This document shows positions 1 to 9,994 of a stretch of 64,000 nucleotides of DNA, piece by piece. The stretch spans positions 2,810,001 through 2,874,000 of the forward strand of contig NZ_CP009888.1 of the NCBI RefSeq assembly GCF_000788395.1. Direction: 5' to 3'. The translations under genes and the position numbers were made by a program. Origin of the DNA: Pseudoalteromonas piratica (GTDB lineage Bacteria > Pseudomonadota > Gammaproteobacteria > Enterobacterales > Alteromonadaceae). How positions within the stretch are numbered: position 1 is the first letter of the stretch; each line of letters starts with the position of its first letter. The notes under the pieces were generated by a model. That model saw nothing but the letters and a program-made list of their open reading frames with translations. It was not told the origin of the DNA and did not search any database.

Positions 1-1009
1 AAGGTTCATCCAGACCATCTGACAGAGCGTCATCCAGATCACCCGTAAGGTCATCCGTTAAATTATCATTCACAATCGGGTCAGGGATCGTTGCTGACGG
101 TGTATCAAAAATAGGTTCTTCAGGTTCAGGTTTTGTTGCGCGAGACTTAAACCAATAAATTGCTCCGCCAACGATTAAAAACCCTGGAATTAATGCAAGT
201 AAAACCAGTAAAAGCGGGTTGTTGGTTAGGTCCTGTAGGCTAAATGACTCTGCATCCGCTTTTGCTTTTGCTTCTTGCTCAGCCAAAATACGATGTTGGT
301 CAGCAAGCAAGGCTTTAAGCTCATTTAAAGTCTGTCTGTCACTGTCTAATTGCCCGCGAATTAACTCCAACTCGTTAGATAAACTAGATACCTGATTCTT
401 TAAATTTTCATTTTCAGTGAGGATCGCTTCAACATTATTTACAGACGACTTAAATTCATCTTTTAGCTGCTCTAATTTTTCTGTTTGTGCTTGTTTCGCT
501 TGTTTAATTTCTTCGCTGAGTTCTTTTTTAGCAACAATTACATCTTGTTTTTTTGCTTGCTCTGCTTGTTTAGCAACAACATCAATCTCAGCTTGACTCA
601 TCTCGCCTTTAACTTTCTTGTCCCACAACTTATCGTCAAGTTCTGAACGTTCTTGGGCAAAACCAGGATTAATACTTCGAATTTCACGCATTGATGGCAT
701 GCGCAAATATGAGCCTGTGCGTAAATGGTTAATATTATTATCTAGGAAAGAGTCGGGATTTTTTTGGAAAATTGCCTGCATCACTTGGTAAATAGTGACG
801 GAATCATCAGGCCTTAGTTTGGTTGCAATGCGCCAAAGAGTGTCTGTGTCGCGGACTGGCCCATAGCGTTTACCTTGCTCACCCACATCAACATTTTTCG
901 GTCCACGGATCCGTGTATTATCTGCATATAGATCAAATGATAAGCTCAATGCACTTAGCAAGACTGCCAACAGTAATAAAATCGCTTTAGAAGAAAAGAA
1001 GCTGCGCAT
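1..1009 (-). CDS. fimV: FimV/HubP-family polar hub protein, N-terminal part (cut by window edge)
   Basis: This is the first 336 codons of a FimV/HubP-like protein, an inner-membrane peptidoglycan-binding protein that organises the cell pole and type IV pilus or flagellar functions. The translation starts at an ATG preceded by AAGGAA. It shows a signal peptide (about residues 1-25) and a FimV N-terminal LysM-like region containing GPVRDTDTLWRIA and the run LRTGSYLRMPS. A long Gln/Lys/Glu-rich coiled coil follows (about 115-240), then one membrane segment near residues 255-277 and the start of an acidic Asp/Pro-rich cytoplasmic tail. The tail and the C-terminal FimV motif lie outside the window. 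It sits downstream of asd on the same strand, as in Vibrio-type genomes. The family is clear from the domain order; the exact function in this organism is inferred. Confidence 0.85.
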   Translation of the reverse strand, partial: MRSFFSSKAILLLLAVLLSALSLSFDLYADNTRIRGPKNVDVGEQGKRYGPVRDTDTLWRIATKLRPDDSVTIYQVMQAIFQKNPDSFLDNNINHLRTGSYLRMPSMREIRSINPGFAQERSELDDKLWDKKVKGEMSQAEIDVVAKQAEQAKKQDVIVAKKELSEEIKQAKQAQTEKLEQLKDEFKSSVNNVEAILTENENLKNQVSSLSNELELIRGQLDSDRQTLNELKALLADQHRILAEQEAKAKADAESFSLQDLTNNPLLLVLLALIPGFLIVGGAIYWFKSRATKPEPEEPIFDTPSATIPDPIVNDNLTDDLTGDLDDALSDGLDEP

Positions 1010-1270
1010 GGGTTTCCTTTAATATTAACTTTGAAAGCTCATCTGCTCGTAAAAGGTGTTCGAACATCTAACTTATGCAAAGTTTGCACCAAATTTATTA
1101 TTATCTAAGCCAATTAAGCTTAAATGGGTGCCACTCTTTTTATAATTTTCAGCATAAAACTATAAACCAGAAAACACCGAATATCCATTAATAAGCAGTG
1201 GCAAAATGTTTGGAAGGCGAACATTAGCTCAAATCTTGCTTTAAGCTAAAACTCAATAAGTTAAGAAGTT

Positions 1271-1304
1271 TGCCAAACAAACAATGGATGCTGTTTGTTT
1301 GGCA
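1271..1304 (-). terminator. Perfect 13-bp inverted repeat after asd
   Basis: TGCCAAACAAACA and its exact reverse complement flank an 8-nt loop, starting 15 bases after the asd stop codon. It is placed like a terminator for pdxB-asd, but the stem is A/C-rich on one side and has no good U-tract. It may instead stabilise the mRNA 3' end. The rest of 1010-1319 shows no gene and should hold the fimV promoter. Confidence 0.5.
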
Positions 1305-1319
1305 TCAAAGAATTGACAA

Positions 1320-2336
1320 TTAGAGGTATTGCTCAATCAGTAATTCAGCAATTTGCACACTGTTAGTGGCAGCACCTTTTCGCGTATTGTCAGAAACAAC
1401 CCATAGATTTAATCCATGCGGGTGGCTAATATCTTGACGCACACGGCCAACATATACCGTATCATTGCCGCTTGCATCAGACACAGGTGTTGGATAATCC
1501 TGCTCATCTTCAATGTATTCAACGCCAGGTGCATCATTGAGTAGCTGTTTTACATGCTCAACATCCACTGGCATTCGCGTTTCTAGATGAATCGCTTCTG
1601 CGTGTCCATAAAACACAGGTACACGTACTGCTGTTGGGTTGACCATAACACTGCCATCACCCAAGATCTTTTGGGTTTCCCACACCATTTTCATTTCTTC
1701 GCGGGTATAGCCATTATCTTCAAAACTATCAATTTGTGGGATCACGTTGAACGCAATTTGTTTCGGAAATACATCATTTTCAAGCGGGCGTGCATTCATT
1801 AAATTAGCAGTTTGCTTAGCTAATTCATCCACTGCTTTTTTACCACCACCTGAAACAGACTGGTACGTACTTACGTTTATACGCTCAATACCATAGGCAT
1901 CATAAATTGGTTTTAAAGCCACCAGCATCTGGATGGTTGAACAATTTGGATTAGCAATAATGTTGCGATTTCTGAAGTCACTTAACGCTTCTGGATTTAC
2001 TTCAGGGATTACAAGCGGCACATCGTAGTCATTACGGAAATGTGAGGTGTTATCAATAACCACACAACCTGCCTCTGCGGCAATTGGTGCATACTTTTCA
2101 GAAACGCTGCCACCTGCTGAAAATAATGCAATATGCGCATTGGCAAAGTCGAAGGTTTCAACATCAATCACTTCAATGTCTTCACCTGTGAATTTAATAT
2201 CTTCACCAGCACTGCGCTCTGACGCTAATAAGTAAAGTGTATCAATAGGAAATTTACGTTCTTCAAGCGTTTCGATAATTTGACGGCCCACAAGGCCTGT
2301 TGCACCTAAAACGGCAACATTGAATTTTTGTGACAT
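1320..2336 (-). CDS. asd: Aspartate-semialdehyde dehydrogenase
   Basis: This enzyme reduces aspartyl phosphate to aspartate semialdehyde with NADPH, the branch point to lysine, diaminopimelate, threonine and methionine. The N-terminus carries the Rossmann motif VLGATGLVG. The catalytic cysteine is in NPNCSTIQ (Cys132), and the SYQSVSGGGKKA-like segment and the C-terminal GRVRQD/RKGAATNSVQ region match the family. The length of 338 residues is normal. The first ATG in frame lies inside pdxB; the start used here (MSQKFN) has GAGG at good spacing and begins one base after the pdxB stop, so the two genes are probably cotranslated. In E. coli this slot is occupied by usg, an asd paralogue; retention of the active-site cysteine argues for a true Asd here. 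Confidence 0.95.
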   Translation of the reverse strand: MSQKFNVAVLGATGLVGRQIIETLEERKFPIDTLYLLASERSAGEDIKFTGEDIEVIDVETFDFANAHIALFSAGGSVSEKYAPIAAEAGCVVIDNTSHFRNDYDVPLVIPEVNPEALSDFRNRNIIANPNCSTIQMLVALKPIYDAYGIERINVSTYQSVSGGGKKAVDELAKQTANLMNARPLENDVFPKQIAFNVIPQIDSFEDNGYTREEMKMVWETQKILGDGSVMVNPTAVRVPVFYGHAEAIHLETRMPVDVEHVKQLLNDAPGVEYIEDEQDYPTPVSDASGNDTVYVGRVRQDISHPHGLNLWVVSDNTRKGAATNSVQIAELLIEQYL

Positions 2337-2337
2337 G

Positions 2338-3465
2338 TTATTCCTCAATCACATTAAAGCCGAGTTGGCTTAAACGTTTTGCATTTGCAGATGAACTGCA
2401 TTTTACCGTTAAAGTGCTAAATTCGCGACGCCCTGGATAGTTTTTTCGCAAACTATCGAAACCTACGCTATTTAATCCCTGCTTTAACAAACCAAAATCT
2501 CGACGGGCGTCATAAACACTGTGTACTAATTGGCACACGTTTGTTTCGCTAAAAGTATTGCCTAAATTTACCTCTGTAAACTCTGGCTCTGGCAAGAAAT
2601 TCGCCATTTTATGTGTCGCTGGTTTGCCGAGTTGCTGACAGACCGCTTGATAAAGCATATCTGTACCACCCGCTTTACCCTCTAAACTGTGCCCAGCAAT
2701 ATGTACCGAACCAATGCGTGTATACGGCAATAACGCTTGTTCAATCGTTGGCTCATTCTCCCACACATCTAACACCAATGATAAACCACCACCAGCTTGC
2801 ATAAATTCAAGTAGTGCTTGATTATCAATGACATCACCACGACACGAATTAACTACAATTGCATTATCTTTTAACTGAGAAAGATTGTGTTTATTCAACA
2901 GGTGCTTTGTTTGATGCGCGCCTTCTTTCACTAAAGGCACGTGAAAACTTAAAATATCAGCATCGTTAATAATGGTGTCTAACGACACACCACCTTCAAG
3001 TTCACCGGCAGCTTGCTTAGGTGGGTCGCAGAGTAATACGTTGCAGCCTAACGCTGCTATTTTTTTCGAAAGGCGACTGCCAATATTACCTACACCAATA
3101 ATGCCAACGGTTTTATCTTGTAAATTAAAACCGTCCTCTTGAGCAAGCGCCAGTAAACTTGATATTACATACTCGGCCACAGCCGTTGCATTACAACCAG
3201 GAGCGCTGGAAAACGCGATGCCTTTTTGCTTTAGCAGCGTTTGATCAACGTGATCGGTGCCAATTGTTGCAGTGCCAACAAATTTCAATTTATTTGCATG
3301 AGTGAGTAGGTTTTCATTCACATTGGTAATCGAGCGTACCAATAAAATATCAGTATCAACAAGTTGCTGAGGGCTGAGCTCTCGGCCAGCAAAACGTGTT
3401 ATTTCACCAAACTCTGAAAAGAATTCTTCGACCAGTGGCATATTTTGGTCAGCGAGGATGCGCAT
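2338..3465 (-). CDS. pdxB: Erythronate-4-phosphate dehydrogenase
   Basis: PdxB oxidises 4-phosphoerythronate in the DXP-dependent route to pyridoxal phosphate. The 375-residue protein has a D-2-hydroxyacid dehydrogenase fold: the NAD motif VGIIGVGNIGSRL near residue 120, the catalytic stretch VVNSCRGDVID (Arg) and the GHSLEG histidine, followed by the PdxB-specific C-terminal dimerisation region (DUF3410). The reading frame extends 20 codons further upstream, but MRILADQN is the family N-terminus and has TAGGAT before it. It is followed at once by asd, and is separated from fabB upstream by a strong hairpin, so it probably has its own promoter in the short gap. Confidence 0.95.
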   Translation of the reverse strand: MRILADQNMPLVEEFFSEFGEITRFAGRELSPQQLVDTDILLVRSITNVNENLLTHANKLKFVGTATIGTDHVDQTLLKQKGIAFSSAPGCNATAVAEYVISSLLALAQEDGFNLQDKTVGIIGVGNIGSRLSKKIAALGCNVLLCDPPKQAAGELEGGVSLDTIINDADILSFHVPLVKEGAHQTKHLLNKHNLSQLKDNAIVVNSCRGDVIDNQALLEFMQAGGGLSLVLDVWENEPTIEQALLPYTRIGSVHIAGHSLEGKAGGTDMLYQAVCQQLGKPATHKMANFLPEPEFTEVNLGNTFSETNVCQLVHSVYDARRDFGLLKQGLNSVGFDSLRKNYPGRREFSTLTVKCSSSANAKRLSQLGFNVIEE

Positions 3466-3512
3466 AATTATCCTATTTAGGCAAAGCAGATGCGCTATTT
3501 TAACGACAATAA

Positions 3513-3542
3513 AAAAGCCACTCAATCACTTAAGTGGCTTTT
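3513..3542 (-). terminator. Rho-independent terminator of fabB
   Basis: A perfect 10-bp stem (AAAAGCCACT / AGTGGCTTTT) with a 10-nt loop lies 38 bases after the fabB stop and upstream of pdxB. The flanking A and T runs would let it work in both directions. Confidence 0.8.
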
Positions 3543-3579
3543 CTTTCAATCAATTAGATTTGCGTTTTAAAAAGGTTAA

Positions 3580-4794
3580 TTAGCCTTTGTATTTTTGCAT
3601 TACTAGCGTTGCGTTTGTACCGCCAAAACCAAAGCTGTTTGACATTACAGTGTTGATTTCTAAGTCACGCTTATCAGTTACAATATCAAGGCCTGCAGCT
3701 TGCTCATCTAACTCATCGATGTTGATAGATGGCGCTACAAAGTTGTTTTGTAACATTAAGATTGAGTAGATTGCTTCGTGAACACCCGCAGCACCAAGAG
3801 CGTGACCTGTCATCGCTTTTGTTGCACTGATTGCAGGTGATTTACCACCAAATACTTCTTGGATTGCGCCAAGCTCTTTAACATCACCTACTGGAGTTGA
3901 TGTACCGTGGGTGTTTAGGTAATCAATATCACCTTCAACTGTTGCAAGTGCTTGTTGCATACAACGAACAGCACCCTCACCCGATGGCGCAACCATGTCG
4001 TAACCATCAGATGTTGCGCCGTAACCAACAATCTCACCGTAAATCTTCGCACCACGCGCTAATGCGTGCTCTAGCTCTTCAACAACAACGATGCCGCCAC
4101 CGCCAGAGATAACAAAACCATCACGGTTTGCATCGTAAGTACGTGAAGCAAGTTCAGGCGTTTCATTATATTTAGTTGATAAGGCACCCATCGCATCAAA
4201 TTCCATTGCAAGCGTCCAGTGAAGTTCTTCACCACCACCAGCAAAAACAACGTCTTGTTTACCAAGTTGGATTTGTTCTACAGCATGGCCGATACAGTGA
4301 GCCGATGTTGCACACGCCGAGCTGATTGAGTAGTTAACACCTTTAATTTTAAATGGTGTAGCTAAACATGCTGATGTCGTTGAAGCCATAGTACGAGGAA
4401 CCATGTATGGGCCTACGCGTTTAACACCTTTTTCACGAAGAATATCAGCTGCTTCAACTTGGTTTTTAGATGAACCACCGCCTGAACCAACAATAATACC
4501 TGTACGCGGGTTAGATACTTGATCTTCCGATAGGCCTGAATCATCAATCGCCTGTTGCATTGAAATGTATGAATATGCTGCTGCATCACCCATAAAACGC
4601 ATTGCTTTGCGATCTACGTGCTCTTTTGGATCTAGGTCAATGCTACCACATACGTTTGAACGTAATTTTAGGTCTGCAAATTCTTGGTTGAATGTAATGC
4701 CTGAACGGCCTGCTTTTAATGATTCAAGTACTTCTTCTTGATTATTACCGATACTTGAAACAATACCGATACCCGTAATTACGGCTCTTTTCAT
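3580..4794 (-). CDS. fabB: 3-oxoacyl-ACP synthase I (KAS I)
   Basis: FabB condenses malonyl-ACP with acyl-ACP and is the elongation enzyme required for unsaturated fatty acids. The 404-residue protein has the thiolase-fold Cys-His-His triad: Cys161 in SSACATSAH, His in [11 protein letters not shown] and His in [12 protein letters not shown]. The C-terminal [10 protein letters not shown] is also present. AAGG precedes the ATG. A probable FabR operator lies about 75-90 bases upstream, and a hairpin terminator follows. It is divergent from mnmC, the same neighbour as in enterobacteria. fabA is not in this window. Confidence 0.96.
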   Translation of the reverse strand: MKRAVITGIGIVSSIGNNQEEVLESLKAGRSGITFNQEFADLKLRSNVCGSIDLDPKEHVDRKAMRFMGDAAAYSYISMQQAIDDSGLSEDQVSNPRTGIIVGSGGGSSKNQVEAADILREKGVKRVGPYMVPRTMASTTSACLATPFKIKGVNYSISSACATSAHCIGHAVEQIQLGKQDVVFAGGGEELHWTLAMEFDAMGALSTKYNETPELASRTYDANRDGFVISGGGGIVVVEELEHALARGAKIYGEIVGYGATSDGYDMVAPSGEGAVRCMQQALATVEGDIDYLNTHGTSTPVGDVKELGAIQEVFGGKSPAISATKAMTGHALGAAGVHEAIYSILMLQNNFVAPSINIDELDEQAAGLDIVTDKRDLEINTVMSNSFGFGGTNATLVMQKYKG

Positions 4795-4865
4795 GGATAA
4801 ACCTTTTCTACAAAGTAAATTGTGCTCTATTCTACGTGTTATTTACAAAAAACTGGTCTAATCTC

Positions 4866-4883
4866 AGCGTACACGTGTTTCGA
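4866..4883. promoter_or_regulatory. Probable FabR operator in the fabB promoter region
   Basis: The sequence AGCGTACACGTGTTTCG has a perfect ACACGTGT core and resembles the FabR palindrome known upstream of fabA and fabB in gammaproteobacteria. On the fabB strand a TAGAAT -10 candidate lies at 4829-4834, so the site would sit just upstream of the promoter. The assignment is from remembered consensus, not a motif scan. Confidence 0.5.
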
Positions 4884-5001
4884 ATTTACAGTATTTTAAC
4901 CTTAACTGCCAAATTTATAAGCTTAATTTGTTCTAAATCAAGTTTAACCGCCCCCTTATATCTCGTACAATAGCGCCACGTTAAGTTTGTTTTAAATAAT
5001 T

Positions 5002-6984
5002 ATGATCCGCCACGCAAAAATTGAGTTTAATGAATCAGGCACACCGGTCGCACAAGACTTTGATGATGTGTACTTTTCAAACGATAACGGCTTATTAGAG
5101 TCAGATTACGTATTTTTTCAGCAAAACAATATTGCTGCGCGTTGGCAAAATCACCCGAGAAGGCACTTTGTTATTGCTGAAACAGGGTTTGGCACTGGCC
5201 TTAATTTTTTAAATACGTGGCAGCGTTTTAATCAAGATGACGATAAATCTGTTGAACAACTTCACTTTATTAGTTTTGAAAAATTCCCTTTAGAACAAAC
5301 AGCATTACAACAGGCGCTTTTAGCCTGGCCTGAGCTTACAGAGTTAAGCGAACAACTTATCGCAAAATACCCTGTCGCCATGGCAGGTTGCCACCGTTTA
5401 GAGTTTGAGCAAGGGCGCGTTATTTTAGATTTATGGTTTGGCGATATTCAAGATACACTGCCGCAGCTTTGCTACAGTGAATCTGGCATTGTTGATGCGT
5501 GGTATCTCGATGGATTTGCGCCAAGTAAAAACCCGGATATGTGGCAACAATCACTTTTTGATGGCATGGCTAATTTAGGCCGAGAAAACTGTACATTTGC
5601 AACCTTTACCGCCGCAGGGTTTGTGCGCCGAGGTCTGAGTGATGCAGGTTTTACTACCAAAAAAGTAAAAGGATACGGCCGTAAACGCGAAATGGTTGTC
5701 GGAACTTTAGACACTGCTAATCACAATACCACCCAGCCTGCGTATTATAAACGTGAGCCACAACAACTTACTAAAGTAGCCATTATTGGCGGTGGCATTG
5801 CATCGGCAACTCTTGCCTATAGTTTTTCAAAGCGCGGTATAACTACCGAGGTGTTTTGTAAAGACGATACGTTTGCACAAGGCGCATCCCATAACCATCA
5901 AGGCGCGGTTTATCCTAACCTTCAAGCCGACTTTAACAGTAGCAGTGAATTTTTTGCCCACAGTTTTTACTATGCAAAACGGCTCTACCAGCAAGTCCAT
6001 CATGAGGGACACCACTATCCCCATGACTGGTGCGGTGTGTTGTTACATGGGGTAACTGACAGTAAAGTTGAAATTCAAACCCGCCTTGCCCAAAAAGGTA
6101 ATTGGCCAACATCGCTTATCCGAGGTGTAAACACTGATGAAGCAAATAAAATCTCGGGGATAGAATCTAACTACTCAGGTTTATTTATTGAACCGGCAGG
6201 TTGGGTTAATCCTCCGGCATTGGTTCATGCACTTTTCGCTGCAAGTCAAAGCAAAACTAAACATAAAGTGCATTTTAATAGTGAAGTATGTGACATTGTA
6301 GAAACACATACCGGTTATCAATTACATGATGAAAATCAGAATTCACTGGGCGAATTTAGCCATGTAATTATCACCTGCGGCGAGTTGACAGCGCGTTTTT
6401 CGCAAATGCAAGCATTACCATTTAAGCCTGTTCGTGGGCAAGTGACGCGCGTCGCTGCAAATAATTTATCGCAACAGCTTAATACTGTGTTGTGTCATAA
6501 AGGGTATTTTACACCGCAGCTGGATAACACACATTGCATGGGCGCAACCTTTGAAAAAAACACGCTCTGTCGTAAAATTAGTGAAGAGGATAACCACATA
6601 AACCTTAACCAGCTGACCTCATTTTACCCTGAGCAATTAGGTATTACTGCTGATTCAATGCTCGATGCAAAAGCTGCCATTCGCTGTACAACGCCAGATC
6701 ATCAGCCGATTGTGGGTGAAGCTGTTTGTGAGGAAACACTTATAAATAATTTTGCGCCGCTAAGAAAAGGTCAGCAGTATGATTTTGGTGACACTGAAAA
6801 TCCATACCACAGCATTTATGTATTTTCTGGTTTAGGTGCCCGTGGTTTATGTACCGCGCCTCTTGCGGCGGAAATGTTAGTGGCTGAACTCTGTGATGAG
6901 CCATTACCCGTACCAACACATATCAGTGAAATGCTTCACCCAAACCGTTTTATTATTCGTGATTTAAAGCGCAATAAACGCTAA
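5002..6984 (+). CDS. mnmC: Bifunctional tRNA mnm5s2U biosynthesis protein MnmC
   Basis: MnmC finishes the wobble-base modification in tRNAs for Glu, Lys and Gln: an FAD oxidoreductase half removes the carboxymethyl arm of cmnm5s2U, and a methyltransferase half methylates the product with SAM. The 660-residue protein shows both halves: the N-terminal methyltransferase (about 1-245; ETGFGTGLNFLNTW, DAWYLDGFAPSKNP) and the C-terminal FAD domain beginning with VAIIGGGIASATLAYSF near residue 255. It ends with the family region YVFSGLGARGLCTAPL. Length is normal. No strong ribosome binding site is visible before the ATG. It is divergent from fabB and closed by a strong terminator. Confidence 0.95.
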   Translation: MIRHAKIEFNESGTPVAQDFDDVYFSNDNGLLESDYVFFQQNNIAARWQNHPRRHFVIAETGFGTGLNFLNTWQRFNQDDDKSVEQLHFISFEKFPLEQTALQQALLAWPELTELSEQLIAKYPVAMAGCHRLEFEQGRVILDLWFGDIQDTLPQLCYSESGIVDAWYLDGFAPSKNPDMWQQSLFDGMANLGRENCTFATFTAAGFVRRGLSDAGFTTKKVKGYGRKREMVVGTLDTANHNTTQPAYYKREPQQLTKVAIIGGGIASATLAYSFSKRGITTEVFCKDDTFAQGASHNHQGAVYPNLQADFNSSSEFFAHSFYYAKRLYQQVHHEGHHYPHDWCGVLLHGVTDSKVEIQTRLAQKGNWPTSLIRGVNTDEANKISGIESNYSGLFIEPAGWVNPPALVHALFAASQSKTKHKVHFNSEVCDIVETHTGYQLHDENQNSLGEFSHVIITCGELTARFSQMQALPFKPVRGQVTRVAANNLSQQLNTVLCHKGYFTPQLDNTHCMGATFEKNTLCRKISEEDNHINLNQLTSFYPEQLGITADSMLDAKAAIRCTTPDHQPIVGEAVCEETLINNFAPLRKGQQYDFGDTENPYHSIYVFSGLGARGLCTAPLAAEMLVAELCDEPLPVPTHISEMLHPNRFIIRDLKRNKR

Positions 6985-6988
6985 TAAA

Positions 6989-7021
6989 AATAGCCGCACC
7001 TTGCTAGGAGGTGCGGCTATT
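6989..7021 (+). terminator. Terminator of mnmC
   Basis: A perfect 12-bp GC-rich stem (AATAGCCGCACC / GGTGCGGCTATT) with a 9-nt loop begins five bases after the mnmC stop. It is followed by TGTTTGTT. It may also stop collagenase transcripts coming from the other side. Confidence 0.8.
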
Positions 7022-7092
7022 GTTTGTTACCTAACTAATTCTTTTAACACATAATAGTATCTTAATTAGGTATTCATCAACTTCCTAAGAAA

Positions 7093-9897
7093 TTAACGAC
7101 AACCTGGTGTATTGAAATCCACAACAATCGAAGCGCCATTTGCTGTACCTGACACTTTTACATAGCCCCAGTACTCGCTTTGATTAGTAATATAGATACA
7201 TTCACCATTGCCCACATTTTGTGAAGACGCATCCACATTACCAGCACTTGGCCAGCCACCATTACGGTATTCAAGATTAATATCGCCTGAGCCATTTGAT
7301 GTTGTAATTGCTACACTTGTTGCGCCACTCACATCAGCAATGCTTAACCAAATTGGCTCTTGCTCTGCAAGACACATTACATCACCATCATATAGGCGAC
7401 CGCCACCACTAGGTCCTTCTGTTGCACACGCATTCGGCACATTGAATCCGCCACCAGTTTGTACGGTATAGTTAGCTTTGACTTGCGTGTCGAAATTAGC
7501 GTAACCATAAACCATTACGTGATAAGTACCTGCTTGAGGCTGTTCAATAGTACAACGCTCACTGTTTCCACCAACATACGGGCGACAGTCATAGCTAGTT
7601 AGAGTAGGTGCGTCACCAAACTTAACGTAAAGATCGCCATCACCAGAACCACCGTTTAGGGTAATTTCAAGATCACTTGCATTTGCTGGTACATTCACAA
7701 CAAAGCGTTTTTCATCACCTGTGTTACCAGTCACTTGCTGTGCTACACCGTTTTGTAACTCATTACCCACTGGCGGCTCGCTACCTGTTACCGTTGCAGT
7801 AGTTGCCTCGCTTGAGCTTAGGCCTTCTGGATCGGTTACAGTTAAGGTAACCGCATATTCACCTGCAGTTGTATAACTGTGCGTAGGATTTGCTTCTGAA
7901 CTTGTGGTGCCATCACCAAAGTTCCAGCTGTAAGAAGCAATATTAGACTCTTTATCATTTGAGCCATTACTTGAGAAGGCGATTAGCGTACCTACTTCAC
8001 CACTGTAAGGGCCATTGATAACAGCAACAGGTGCTGTATTTGCTGGCGGATTAGTATCACCACCACTAGCAAGCTCTTGTGTCCATTGGGTAAATTCGTT
8101 AGCGTAATTAGCAGCCCAAGTATTAATACGTGCCTTGTAGCCCGCCCAATCGCCCGAACGAGTTGACGCTAACATCAAGTTTAATTCGTCACGATGGCGC
8201 TCAAACATAAAGCGAACAGCTAAGTAACCCCAACGATAAATACGGTCTTGGTCAAAACCAGCATAAGTGGTTTCAAACACTGTGCCTAAGCTGTATGTTG
8301 AACCATCTTTGATGGTATCGATAGCTGCTTGATTGTCATTTTCATTAGCAATGTATTCTGCTACACCTTCACTCCACCAAACAATAGCTTCTGTTGGTGC
8401 GTTAAAACCACCATAAAGATCAAAACGCCCATCTAAATAGTGCACGTATTCATGCTCTAAATTCCATACAAAGTGATCTGGGTTTGCATAACTTGCTTCA
8501 TACGCGACAAAGTTTGGAATATTACCTGGAGTAGATGGATTACCTTCTAAGTACATACCACCATTGTTGGTATCAATACCAAAAATCACACCTGCATATT
8601 TGCTGTAGTCATTACTTGAATCGAAGATATTGACCTGTAACTGGCTATTCACATCGTCTGCTACTGGCGTATTGTTAGTTTGTAATTGACCGTGGAAATA
8701 CGTTTCTTCGTAACCCATTTTGCTACATGCTGCTTGATGCTGCGCGCTAGTCATATTTTGAGAACGAATCTTAATCGTACTACTACATGTATATGTTTGT
8801 GACAGCACTTGTGATTCTAGCTGCTGTTCAAAACCACAAATATTATACGTATCACAGCTGCCGTGGTAACCCGCAGTATCTGCCGCACCTAACCATACTG
8901 AGTCACCATATCCATACATTTGGTAATCAGAGAAAATGCGATTTAACGCCGCATCAACACTTGTTTGAATTGTGCCTGGATATTGCTTTAAACGACCTAA
9001 TTCACGTGCCGCATTGGCGATCATGTATTCAGCGTCTGAGTCAATCATATAAGTGCTAGTTGTAAACTTAGCTAATGCACTCACTAAATCATTAGCTGAT
9101 CCAATTTTGTTTTTGAATTCAGTATTCCATTGGCCACGGAATAAAATAGTAAACACACCATTAACTGCACTGCGCATATTCCATTTGGCTGCATAACTTT
9201 CGTTCCAGCGGTTTAACCACTCAACCACTACCGGCAGATACACATCTTGCTGCTCAGAGCTATCCATTGTGATTAGTACTTCTGAAAGCGTCTTACCGTG
9301 CGCGTCGTTATCATCATAAAAATGACTGTTATTTACAAAGGCATCAATCGCGCCTTTAACCGCAGGCTTTACCCAAGAAGCAAAGGTAACTTGATCGTTG
9401 TAAAATTCAACATAGTAACCTGCGCGCAAATATAGAAATAACGCTTCAATATCGTTATCACCACCGCCTTGATAGCTTTGCGAAAGCCCTTTTACATGAT
9501 TAGCGACTGCATACATGTTATTTGAATCATATGCTGCCTTTTGAATATCACTTGTTGCACCAAATAACTCATTTACGCAGCTAGCACCTTGCGATTTTAT
9601 TTCATTAATTAGTTGCGTTGAGTTAGATGTTGCCAGTGCATTAACATTACATGATGTCGCTGCGAACGTTTGTTGCATATCTTCGATATGCAAAGTATGT
9701 AAATCATTTTTAGCATGGTCGAAAGGTAAATTTGCGTGTTGCGATGTCACCGCTGTAGGCGCATTGTCTTGGCGGTCAAACTCAACACCATGATGATGAA
9801 CCTTAGGCTGATTTTCCGAGGTTGGCGCACTGTTTGCCAGTGCACTTGTCCCGTAACTTAATGTGGCAATTACTAACGCCAATTTAGTAAGTTTCAT
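7093..9897 (-). CDS. Secreted M9-family collagenase with PKD and PPC domains
   Basis: This is a Vibrio-type microbial collagenase (peptidase family M9), a secreted zinc enzyme that cuts native collagen. The start MKLTKLALV gives a clean signal peptide (to about ALAN); nine further upstream codons are in frame but lack a ribosome binding site, whereas CTGGAAA precedes the chosen ATG. In order: M9 N-terminal activator domain (about 80-350), catalytic domain with HEYVH at 482-486 and the downstream glutamate in WWSEGVAEYIANE, a PKD domain (about 619-705), a bacterial pre-peptidase C-terminal (PPC) domain (about 711-812), and a further beta-rich, cysteine-containing module (about 820-934). The PPC domain is often removed on secretion. 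A GTATAC-centred palindrome in its leader is also found upstream of the TonB receptor at 33-36 kb. The family call is firm; substrate is inferred. Confidence 0.93.
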   Translation of the reverse strand: MKLTKLALVIATLSYGTSALANSAPTSENQPKVHHHGVEFDRQDNAPTAVTSQHANLPFDHAKNDLHTLHIEDMQQTFAATSCNVNALATSNSTQLINEIKSQGASCVNELFGATSDIQKAAYDSNNMYAVANHVKGLSQSYQGGGDNDIEALFLYLRAGYYVEFYNDQVTFASWVKPAVKGAIDAFVNNSHFYDDNDAHGKTLSEVLITMDSSEQQDVYLPVVVEWLNRWNESYAAKWNMRSAVNGVFTILFRGQWNTEFKNKIGSANDLVSALAKFTTSTYMIDSDAEYMIANAARELGRLKQYPGTIQTSVDAALNRIFSDYQMYGYGDSVWLGAADTAGYHGSCDTYNICGFEQQLESQVLSQTYTCSSTIKIRSQNMTSAQHQAACSKMGYEETYFHGQLQTNNTPVADDVNSQLQVNIFDSSNDYSKYAGVIFGIDTNNGGMYLEGNPSTPGNIPNFVAYEASYANPDHFVWNLEHEYVHYLDGRFDLYGGFNAPTEAIVWWSEGVAEYIANENDNQAAIDTIKDGSTYSLGTVFETTYAGFDQDRIYRWGYLAVRFMFERHRDELNLMLASTRSGDWAGYKARINTWAANYANEFTQWTQELASGGDTNPPANTAPVAVINGPYSGEVGTLIAFSSNGSNDKESNIASYSWNFGDGTTSSEANPTHSYTTAGEYAVTLTVTDPEGLSSSEATTATVTGSEPPVGNELQNGVAQQVTGNTGDEKRFVVNVPANASDLEITLNGGSGDGDLYVKFGDAPTLTSYDCRPYVGGNSERCTIEQPQAGTYHVMVYGYANFDTQVKANYTVQTGGGFNVPNACATEGPSGGGRLYDGDVMCLAEQEPIWLSIADVSGATSVAITTSNGSGDINLEYRNGGWPSAGNVDASSQNVGNGECIYITNQSEYWGYVKVSGTANGASIVVDFNTPGCR

Positions 9898-9994
9898 TGT
9901 TAATTTTCCAGTTGTTGTTGTCATAATGTTCGATTAAAGCTAAATCGAAATTCGTTGCTAAACGATATACTGAACCAATAATACATGGATTCAA

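Noticed and set aside
1320..2336. Usg (asd paralogue without catalytic cysteine)
   Set aside because: Usg occupies this slot in E. coli, but here Cys132 in NPNCSTIQ is present, so a functional Asd is the better call.
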